This document shows, piece after piece, positions 28,993-35,187 of a stretch of 35,187 nucleotides of DNA. The DNA lies in NCBI GenBank assembly GCA_036784855.1, contig JAZDSV010000088.1:1-35187 (forward strand), in the 5' to 3' direction. The notes below the pieces were generated by a model. It saw only the letters and a list, made by a program, of their open reading frames with translations. It did no database searches and was not told the origin of the DNA. The stretch is from Aphelidium insulamus. Its lineage: Eukaryota > Aphelidiomycota > Aphelidea > Aphelidiaceae. Each line of letters starts with the position of its first letter. Within the stretch, counting starts at the first letter, position 1. A program made the translations under genes and the position numbers.

Positions 28993-30333
28993 TCATGAGA
29001 AACGTCGAAGTCTTTGTTGTCGAACATGAGCTATCCGCGCCTGTCCCTCCAGCGTCGGTTGCGAAGATTGTGTTGGTGCATGTCGTTGTTGTCGAACATG
29101 AGCTATCCGCGCCTGTCCCTCCAGCGTCGGTTGCGAAGATTGTGTAGGCGCTGGCAACATTTCGTCAACCCTTGGGCGCTCCTCGTTGGCTACTTCGCAC
29201 ATACCGCAACAAACCAAACAGCAGCAGAAGGTTACACCGGTTGCGATTCCGGCTTGAGTGGTTCCACAAATGGCAGTTCCTAACAATCCAATAATCGTCG
29301 ACATCCAGCCAAATATACCGGCTACCATCACCCCGCCACAGCATGACGTCTGGGTGCACAGATGATGCAGGCCACGCGCCACGAATTCCCCTTGGCGTGA
29401 ACGGCAGCAGCGGCGGACATTTTCGCTACAGCAATAGACGGAGCGCTCCGGATAGAAATCGGGTGGCGCTCCGTACGCAGGGTTGCACATACCGCATGGG
29501 ATGTCATTGGCAAAAAACAGCGCCTGGCACGAGGCAATGCAGCATGTCGATCCCGCAAAACACGCCAAACCTCCACAACCACCAAAACACGCGATTGAAA
29601 AAGCCGACAGCAAATAGCTGGGCGCCGCATTGACCATGCTGTACATCACACACGTCTGACACTCGGGCGTATTGCAGAGCACATCGGCTCGCGCTCGGCA
29701 GTCATTGAGGGCCGTGCAGCGCATGCAACCCAGCACACATTGGCCACACTGTTCGCACTGATAAGCAACGCGGTTCACACACTGCACTGCAGCTTCACCA
29801 CCAGTTGGCTGTGTGTTCACTATGGCGCTGCTTTGGTCCTCGGTGGTCTGCGCTCCGGGCGCATCGGGATTGCGGTTACCAGAGCGCGGGAACGCGTTGC
29901 GGGCCGTCTGTAGAACGGCTTGGTAAGCCTCCCCAACAATTGGCGGAAAGTCCTCCATTTCCCCCGTCGACACTTGACCGTTGGAAGCGCTGGCTGGCCG
30001 GGGAATGACACGTTCTTTTAAGGGTGAAACTGGTGGCAAAGAGCGCGCAGCTCTGCGGCCACGGTTACGGTGGTGCGCAAGCAGTGTCACTTCTTCGCCA
30101 TTACCGTCATCGGCAGCGGAATCGGAATCAAAATCGGTAGACAGAGCGGCATCCGAATCGCCACACTGCTGCACAGGGAGCAACGGATCCCCTTCAAGGG
30201 GGGCCATTTCAGAATCTTCCGCATCAGAGTGCGTATCCGGAATACCGCCAGCACCGGGATGCATTGGACGTGCATCAGTCACGCCCACGACGAGGCACGC
30301 ACCGAGGAACGCCAGTAACAATGGAGTGATCAT
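28993..30333 (-). CDS. Secreted Cys-rich glycine-zipper family protein 3
   Basis: 446 aa in one exon. The frame is open further upstream, but the start is placed at 30333 because it opens the signal peptide MITPLLLAFLGACLVVG. Residues 20-200 are acidic then polar (APLEGDPLLPVQQ, AARSLPPVSP). A Cys-rich module follows (about 30 Cys): YQCEQCGQCVLGCMRC, CNTPECQTC, a hydrophobic turn (IACFGGCGGLACF), CIASCQALFFANDIPCGMC and YCCSENVRRCCRSR. Then come membrane segments (GWMSTIIGLLGTAICGT; GIATGVTFCCCLVCCGMC). The tail contains two perfect copies of a 24-residue unit beginning APTQSSQPTLEGQ. The GIATGV core is shared with genes 1 and the truncated copy. Function unknown; the disulfide-rich ectodomain suggests an exposed protein. 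Confidence 0.72.
   Translation of the reverse strand: MITPLLLAFLGACLVVGVTDARPMHPGAGGIPDTHSDAEDSEMAPLEGDPLLPVQQCGDSDAALSTDFDSDSAADDGNGEEVTLLAHHRNRGRRAARSLPPVSPLKERVIPRPASASNGQVSTGEMEDFPPIVGEAYQAVLQTARNAFPRSGNRNPDAPGAQTTEDQSSAIVNTQPTGGEAAVQCVNRVAYQCEQCGQCVLGCMRCTALNDCRARADVLCNTPECQTCVMYSMVNAAPSYLLSAFSIACFGGCGGLACFAGSTCCIASCQALFFANDIPCGMCNPAYGAPPDFYPERSVYCCSENVRRCCRSRQGEFVARGLHHLCTQTSCCGGVMVAGIFGWMSTIIGLLGTAICGTTQAGIATGVTFCCCLVCCGMCEVANEERPRVDEMLPAPTQSSQPTLEGQARIAHVRQQRHAPTQSSQPTLEGQARIAHVRQQRLRRFS
29013..29145 (-). repeat. 72-bp tandem duplication in the tail of family gene 3
   Basis: Two near-identical units with period 72 bp (for instance GTCGAACATG at 29019 and 29091) encode two 24-residue repeats in frame. 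Identity over more than 55 bp means the duplication is very recent. Confidence 0.9.
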
Positions 30334-30742
30334 TTGCGTGCGAAATGAAAACGGGCCGCGGCATTGAACAAAAAAATCAACTTTGACGCGTACACTTCGG
30401 TCAGGGTTGGCGTGATGCCCGCCATAAACATTTTTGTATCCCATTACTCCGCCCAGCCACTTTGTATAAAAGTTGCCTGCTTATGTGGCAGACAGAGCGA
30501 TGAAGTCTGTTGCGGTGCAGGTGTTTCTCTATATCACCGCTGTTGAACAGATAATTATGACATCGCGTTGACAGATTCGATTGCATTCTATCGAATATCG
30601 AATTGTTAGTCCATACTCTGTATCCAAGCAAGCATGTTACATCAACATAAACGAATATGCACTTGTAATGCAATATAGTAGTTGCTTTAATCAACGGCGG
30701 CGACGTCGTTCAAGTGCAATCCGATTCTGGCGCTCTTGAAGT
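30334..30742. other. Spacer between family genes 3 and 4
   Basis: Leader of gene 3 and 3' flank of gene 4. The in-frame extension of gene 3 up to 30444 lacks features. A TATAAAAG lies at about 30465 on the plus strand, but no plus-strand gene follows. Otherwise nothing recognised. Confidence 0.5.
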
Positions 30743-31575
30743 TCATTTTCGTTGGAGTTGGAGCTCCTTAACTCGCTGCTGATGTTCGTTTTTCCGCAAC
30801 ACTATCTGCTTTCGCCGTTCCTCTTGCCGCAATGTATACTCCGCCGCCCGTGTTTGTTGGGGTCGCGGTTGCTTACGACTCTGCTGAACTGGCTGAACAG
30901 GCACTGCAGGTTGTTTACGATGCAGTGTTGGTTTGCGACCATCTGTCTGCCCCAGTTCATCCGGATGATTAACACGCACAGGTGCTTGATCAATAAATGA
31001 CATTAGACCTTGTTCCAGTAGCTCCTCGTGGTCTTCATATGTTCCTTCAGGAATGCGGGGCATGGCTCGCGCCTTCATTGTCAAATGGCGCAGCTTTCGA
31101 GATTGTTCATGGCGACGCACCGCGTGAACCGTTTGCCACGAATTTGACGTGTTGAGCCCATTCATTGCCTCTCCAACCAGGAACATGCAAAGGCAAAGAC
31201 ACGACGCGGTGCCTACCGCAACAACATTGTCCCACGAATGGTCCCCGCATGCCAATTCACGCAAACCAGCAACGCCGAGCAATAATGCAGCCGAGCCCAC
31301 TAAACCTGCAGCGGTCGACAGGAATGCACAGCGTCGCGTCTTTGCGCACATGGCATGAAGTCTGCGGGTCAAGATATCAGCTTCACGCCGCGCTAGAGAT
31401 AAGTCACTCGAGGGTGGCTGGCCACTCGAAATACATCACTCGCGGTGTCACGCAACGACACAGCATGTGATGAAGAGTCGAAATCGGTGCCAACAGGATT
31501 TGCCACACCGAACGCGGTACCAGTGAGTGCGACTGTGAGCAGCAAAGGTAAAGATATCTGCATTTTTGGCATCAT
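30743..31575 (-). CDS. Predicted secreted/membrane family protein 4
   Basis: ATG at 31575 opens a signal peptide (MPKMQISLPLLLTVALTGTA). That frame stops after 59 codons. The next frame carries the rest. A short intron (31439-31393, 47 nt, GTGATG...CTCTAG) joins them in phase and gives 261 aa, the same size as genes 1 and 2; a frameshift is the alternative. Two hydrophobic segments follow: FLSTAAGLVGSAALLLGVAG and NVVAVGTASCLCLCMFLVGE. The C-terminal 130 residues are cytosolic-looking, Arg/Gln-rich and helical (RQEERRKQIVLRKNEHQQRV). Layout differs from genes 1-3: the hairpin is central. Membership rests on the signal peptide, Gly/Cys hairpin and position. A CCAAT box lies 50 bp upstream. Confidence 0.55.
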
Positions 31576-32125
31576 CGAAGAGAAGATGAAGAAAAGTCAT
31601 GCACGTGCACGGCGACTCTATTGGCCAATCACAAACATGGAGAGCGCCTGGAACGTGGAGTGCTGCGCTATATCCCGTATATAGCGCATCCATGGTCCGC
31701 AGTTGTCAAGTGAGATCAGTATATAGTTTAACGGCAACACAAGATCTAGGTCTTCACCGCCCCGAAGTGTTAAGCGCTTCTCATGCGCATAATGGCACTA
31801 TGGGTTAACGCGCACATTGTGCGCAATGGTTAATCTGCCAACACGTAATCTACGACCAGATATAACCCCCATCCCCGGCGACGCGCCCCTACGCCCATTA
31901 AAGCTGTTTTATGGTCACATTTTGTGCATATTCTCACTTTGTTTATTCTTTCAGTGTCGGGTATGTGTCGGCAATGTATGTGGGGTGTGTGTGTTGTGAT
32001 ATACAGGCTATATTCTCGTCCTTTATCTACACTGCATTGATGAAAGTAATTATGCGGGTATCACATCTGACATATACAGTTCCGTGATTTTATTTTCTTG
32101 TCATACAGTATAACTACTCTTCACA
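31576..32125. other. Upstream of family gene 4 and boundary to the AT-rich block
   Basis: Contains CCAATCA at 31625-31631 (promoter of gene 4), the palindrome GCACGTGC near 31600 (E-box-like) and a GCGCACATTGTGCGC inverted repeat at about 31810. From about 31900 the sequence becomes AT-richer, which may mark the edge of an inserted element. No gene recognised. Confidence 0.5.
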
Positions 32126-32680
32126 ATGAAACTAACTGTCCCTTCAACCACTATCAAATGCTGCTACTTGCGCACTCTCTCTCTAGGTACTGTCTACACT
32201 GACCCCTGTAATAATCACGTGTATGAGGTGCAGGAGAAGAGAGTTGGCAATAGCTACTCCAAGATTGCCGTGCCTTACTTTGGACAGAGTACACCCATTG
32301 AGTTGGATGACATCCCAGACAAGCATATGAAGGTGGAGAATCCTATAAGAGCCAACATTATGTCCACAATGAAGCAGCGTCTCACACACCTTGAAGCACT
32401 CAATTCATCGCTGATGGGTAAACTAGATATCAAATCGCGTTATGACCAGATACAAGAACTACTAGGCAAGAATAAATATCACATTACAGATACAGACGCC
32501 TTTTACATTGAATGTGGCGTAGTGTTTCATATAAGAGTGAAGGACATTGATGGAGACACACACGCGTGCATTGACAATTACTGCTCAACTGTATGGAAGG
32601 ATGAAACTTTGTTGTGCAAACAGATGGAGCGGCAACAGAAGCTGCAGACAAAGTTACTCTCATTACTCACAGCTCAATAA
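32126..32680 (+). CDS. Unknown protein of the virus-like block
   Basis: 184 aa, single frame, plus strand, opposite to the other frames of the block. It has a likely helical middle (NIMSTMKQRLTHLEALNSSL) and a charged C-terminus with Gln/Lys/Leu (MERQQKLQTKLLSLL). No motif recognised. AT-rich codon use resembles the helicase rather than the host genes. Confidence 0.5.
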   Translation: MKLTVPSTTIKCCYLRTLSLGTVYTDPCNNHVYEVQEKRVGNSYSKIAVPYFGQSTPIELDDIPDKHMKVENPIRANIMSTMKQRLTHLEALNSSLMGKLDIKSRYDQIQELLGKNKYHITDTDAFYIECGVVFHIRVKDIDGDTHACIDNYCSTVWKDETLLCKQMERQQKLQTKLLSLLTAQ

Positions 32681-32901
32681 CTGACAGAAAATGGGTGGGG
32701 GACGTATGACATTGCTGCCACGCTGTGAACCCCAAACACAGCCACCGAAGTGATAACTTTCCCAGGAGATTTACAACAACCGTCAAGTCGACAGAGATGG
32801 ACACGGTAAGCATTATTCCAACACGAGGTGCTTAGTCCACCGCATTGCTCTCTGCCTGTTATTGGATTGAAACTCAAAGAAGAAATCTGGGTTGCGCCGT
32901 T

Positions 32902-33279
32902 TCACTCATAATATGTTGCGGCAGTTCTACTCAGTTTTTCATTCATTGCTGTATGCAGTTCAATTTGCTTGATGCTACACGGTATTACAGGCAACTTTAA
33001 TTCATTCTCATTCAGTATAGCTAGCGTCTCTGATGGAATAATGGATACATTGGTGGTGAAACTGTCCACGCTACTCTGTGGACTTGATGTGTATGACAGA
33101 TTGACTGGATTATCAGACGTGATTGTATTCACTACACCAACTATGTATCCATCCTCACCGTACTTGAACATAACAACTGTATCATTCATAATCGCAACAA
33201 GGTTTTCATTTGCTTCAGGTAGACTCAGTGTCATCTTGCATACATTGTGACTTGTGCCCCAGCTTTGCAGCAATGCCAA
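32902..33279 (-). CDS. Unknown small frame of the virus-like block
   Basis: 125-aa minus-strand frame next to the RING/TRAF frame. It has beta-like alternation (VAIMNDTVVMFKYGEDGYIV) and no recognised motif. It may be a separate small gene or belong with its neighbour as part of the fossil element. Confidence 0.35.
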   Translation of the reverse strand: MALLQSWGTSHNVCKMTLSLPEANENLVAIMNDTVVMFKYGEDGYIVGVVNTITSDNPVNLSYTSSPQSSVDSFTTNVSIIPSETLAILNENELKLPVIPCSIKQIELHTAMNEKLSRTAATYYE

Positions 33280-33315
33280 GTTGCCAATGATGGTGTCATT
33301 CTCTTCTTCTAACCA

Positions 33316-33771
33316 TTAAACATTATCGCATTGAAGTTTGAGATGACTGTGAAGCATCAACAGTGATGTCTCCTTTCCACAAATGAAACAATTACTTACG
33401 GCATACTTGCAGTTACTCACGTGATTATCAAGTGACCACGGAAGGCATTTTACATCACATCCTTCATTGGTACACTCGACCATATGCTTCAATAGTTCTT
33501 TCTGCAGTAACTTGTTGTTAAATACATTACGCGTTCGGCATACCGGGCAACGTTTTGAATGAAGTTTCCTCATACACTTGCTACATACAAAGTGACAGCC
33601 AGTGGAACATTGGATAACGGGAACTGTGATTTCGTCCAAACAGATGCAACACGCAAGGTCTTCCTTACTCAATTCATATGATATTGTTAGTGTGTCGCTC
33701 ATTAAAGTGTTATGCTCATTGCCAAGATAAATTTTCATCCAATTACGCTCATTATTGTCTTTACGCGGCAA
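33316..33771 (-). CDS. RING finger plus TRAF-type zinc finger protein of the block
   Basis: 151-aa minus-strand frame. A C3HC4-like RING sits at about residues 37-78 (CCICLDEITVPVIQC, HFVCSKCM, CPVCRTRN). TRAF/SIAH-type zinc fingers follow (CTNEGCDVKCLPWSLDNHV, CKYAVSNCFICG). Such proteins are usually ubiquitin ligases; large DNA viruses and virus-like elements often carry RING proteins. It lies 5 bp after the helicase stop, same strand, as in a compact element. Confidence 0.6.
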   Translation of the reverse strand: MPRKDNNERNWMKIYLGNEHNTLMSDTLTISYELSKEDLACCICLDEITVPVIQCSTGCHFVCSKCMRKLHSKRCPVCRTRNVFNNKLLQKELLKHMVECTNEGCDVKCLPWSLDNHVSNCKYAVSNCFICGKETSLLMLHSHLKLQCDNV

Positions 33772-33776
33772 CAGTC

Positions 33777-35187
33777 TTAGGTTCCAATAGGCATTGATGT
33801 TCTTGAAGTCTTCCTCAGTGATATGCTCGTGTATCCTTTTGGTATTTTGCTTTCAATGCCAAGATGCTCCAGTAACTCTTTACGCGTTTTAAAAGTGTGC
33901 TGGAGACAATACTCGTCGCTACTGTTCCCTCTCAGGATGGAATTAATTACGTGCTGAGCATCTTGACGTCGTTGATACAAAGGGTCTTGACATCGGTTTG
34001 CTCTCTTCATCTTGAAACTCAACTTTTTAAAGTCCGTGTCAGCTAAAACTTGATGATGCTTAGTGTCACTGTTCACGACATTGATTAAATCTTTGCTAGT
34101 GGCTCTGCTGATGGCCGTGTACTTCATCTTGCGTGACATTCTGTTCCACTCGTGAATAGTGTATGGTTTGGTGAATGTTTTTTCGCCTTGACATTTGTGA
34201 ACAGTACTACAATAGTTTACGTAGAAGTACTGCTGGAATTGTTCAATGGTTATACCTAGTATGGTTCCTGTAACGGTATCTTTCAGTTGCAGTGGCTTAA
34301 TGGACTTCACCACAAACGTGGCACCATTAACAAGTGCCAACGCGTGATTGTTTTTTATAGATATCACCAGTGTTCCCATCATTAATCGTACGTCCTGTGA
34401 ATTATTGTCAACAGCATTGGCCTTGATGGACAGTATCCGCGTCTTCTTCAAGCTGTCTTGACCCATCATCAAATCATTAATCTCTTTTCGTTTTGCATTG
34501 GTATAACACAAGTGAATGCGCTTCTCGGCATTTGCGCCAAAGTCAGACGGTATTAGTTCATCAACACGATGAAACAAGTCCCACATCACGTCATCTGACC
34601 GTCTGTTCTCAGTCAGACACTCCATTTGATATCCGACTAATTCTTTCAAAGCCACCAAGTTCAAGTAATCGTATGACTTCTTCTCCACCCCCGGAAGTTG
34701 GTCGTAATCGCCTACCAATATGAACTTGACACCGGTCGTCAACTTCAAATCGTACAGGATTTCATACAAGTCTGCTTGAAACATACTAATCTCATCGATT
34801 ATTATGTACTTGTACTTCTTAGCAAGCTTTACCGCCGCATTTCTGTTGTACGCGCCATTGATGTCAATGCCAAAAAACTTGTGACACGTTTGTCCTCCGA
34901 GTAATCGTGCTGCCTTGTTTGTTGTGGCAAGTAACGCGTAACTATCGAGATTCTTGACGTCTTCCTTAATTCGGAAGCTCTTTCCAGTTCCAGCCATACC
35001 GCACAATAGTCGCTGATGTCCTTTTATTGATTCTCGCCAGACAATTTCTTTCAGCCTGAATGAGTAGTCAACTTCAAATGGACGGGACTCTATGAACTCT
35101 GATGGAATTGGCTCAACACGATACTGACCAATACCCGGCTCACATACTACATCATTGCCATCCTGAACAACCTGTAACACGGAGTGT
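33777..35187 (-). CDS. SF1 helicase, RecD/Pif1-like, of the block (partial)
   Basis: The frame is open to the window's right edge, so the N-terminus is not seen; at least 467 aa remain. Motifs in order: Walker A GMAGTGKS, motif Ia ATTNKAARLLGG, Walker B IIIDEISM, motif III GDYDQLPG, motif IV-like ENRR, motif V TVHKCQGE and motif VI YTAISRA. TCHKFFGI after motif Ia and the PYTIHEWNRM segment are typical of helicases in large DNA viruses and related elements. It would unwind DNA in replication of the element. No zinc or endonuclease domain is visible in the part present. Confidence 0.7.
   Translation of the reverse strand, partial: HSVLQVVQDGNDVVCEPGIGQYRVEPIPSEFIESRPFEVDYSFRLKEIVWRESIKGHQRLLCGMAGTGKSFRIKEDVKNLDSYALLATTNKAARLLGGQTCHKFFGIDINGAYNRNAAVKLAKKYKYIIIDEISMFQADLYEILYDLKLTTGVKFILVGDYDQLPGVEKKSYDYLNLVALKELVGYQMECLTENRRSDDVMWDLFHRVDELIPSDFGANAEKRIHLCYTNAKRKEINDLMMGQDSLKKTRILSIKANAVDNNSQDVRLMMGTLVISIKNNHALALVNGATFVVKSIKPLQLKDTVTGTILGITIEQFQQYFYVNYCSTVHKCQGEKTFTKPYTIHEWNRMSRKMKYTAISRATSKDLINVVNSDTKHHQVLADTDFKKLSFKMKRANRCQDPLYQRRQDAQHVINSILRGNSSDEYCLQHTFKTRKELLEHLGIESKIPKGYTSISLRKTSRTSMPIGT

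Larger units (their letters stand above)
32126..35187. mobile_element. Edge of a virus-like or other mobile element (fossil), runs off the window
   Basis: A block of intronless, AT-richer frames on both strands: an unknown protein (+), an unknown frame (-), a RING/TRAF zinc-finger protein (-) and an SF1 helicase (-). The helicase resembles RecD/Pif1-like enzymes of large DNA viruses and Polinton-like elements. No capsid, polymerase, integrase or terminal repeat is seen in this window, so the family cannot be fixed. The element is incomplete here because its right part lies beyond the end. Parts look little decayed, with perhaps one or two breaks, suggesting a fairly young insertion. Host origin is the alternative. 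Confidence 0.5.

Noticed and set aside
30401-30694. 97-aa minus frame between family genes 3 and 4
   Set aside because: Composition looks random and it lacks a signal peptide or hairpin shared by its neighbours.

Overview
The window reads as nuclear DNA of a fungus, most likely one outside the Dikarya. The best evidence is a STE12-type transcription factor (14.6-17.3 kb), a family known from fungi. It sits beside short introns (about 43-140 nt, one of 312 nt) with recognisable branch sites. The window also holds a SWEET sugar transporter and a Ral-type GTPase, which I associate more with animals and early-branching fungi than with yeasts. The lineage call is an inference.

Layout. 0.1-4.3 kb: SWEET transporter (+), COG0523/ZNG1-type metallochaperone GTPase (+) and Ral GTPase (-). 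4.5-6.3 kb: two related ankyrin genes (-), the first truncated and frame-broken, the second led by a likely signal peptide. 7.3-13.0 kb: a very large TFIID subunit 2 (TAF2) gene whose product continues into three tandem bromodomains. 13.3-13.8 kb: a weak small gene. 14.6-17.3 kb: STE12. 17.6-21.8 kb: orphan genes, namely a 360-aa protein with a coiled-coil tail, a coiled-coil/membrane protein, and two predicted secreted proteins. 21.9-26.1 kb (all -): mitochondrial ribosomal protein uL5m, CLN3/battenin and cytidine deaminase, each spliced and in the expected form. 26.2-31.6 kb (all -): four genes and one decayed copy of a predicted secreted protein family. 32.1-35.2 kb: an AT-richer block with a RecD/Pif1-like helicase, a RING/TRAF zinc-finger protein and two unknown frames, read as the edge of a virus-like or other mobile element and treated as a fossil.

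The candidate undescribed system is the 26.2-31.6 kb cluster, with likely relatives at 20.7-21.8 kb. Its members share an N-terminal signal peptide, a polar variable middle and, in most, a C-terminal glycine- and cysteine-rich hydrophobic hairpin with the core G-[LIV]-x-[TA]-G-V followed by paired cysteines. Members were made by duplication, and they contain recent tandem repeats and one decaying copy. This looks like a fast-evolving secreted or membrane protein family; its function is unknown.

Regulatory signals stand out. CCAAT boxes lie about 50-80 bp upstream of five start codons. Telobox (AAACCCTAA) sites lie upstream of CLN3 and uL5m. A pheromone-response element (TGAAACA) lies just upstream of STE12. 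Two introns are best explained as GC-AG introns. All spliced models were made by eye from splice consensus, reading frame and family conservation.
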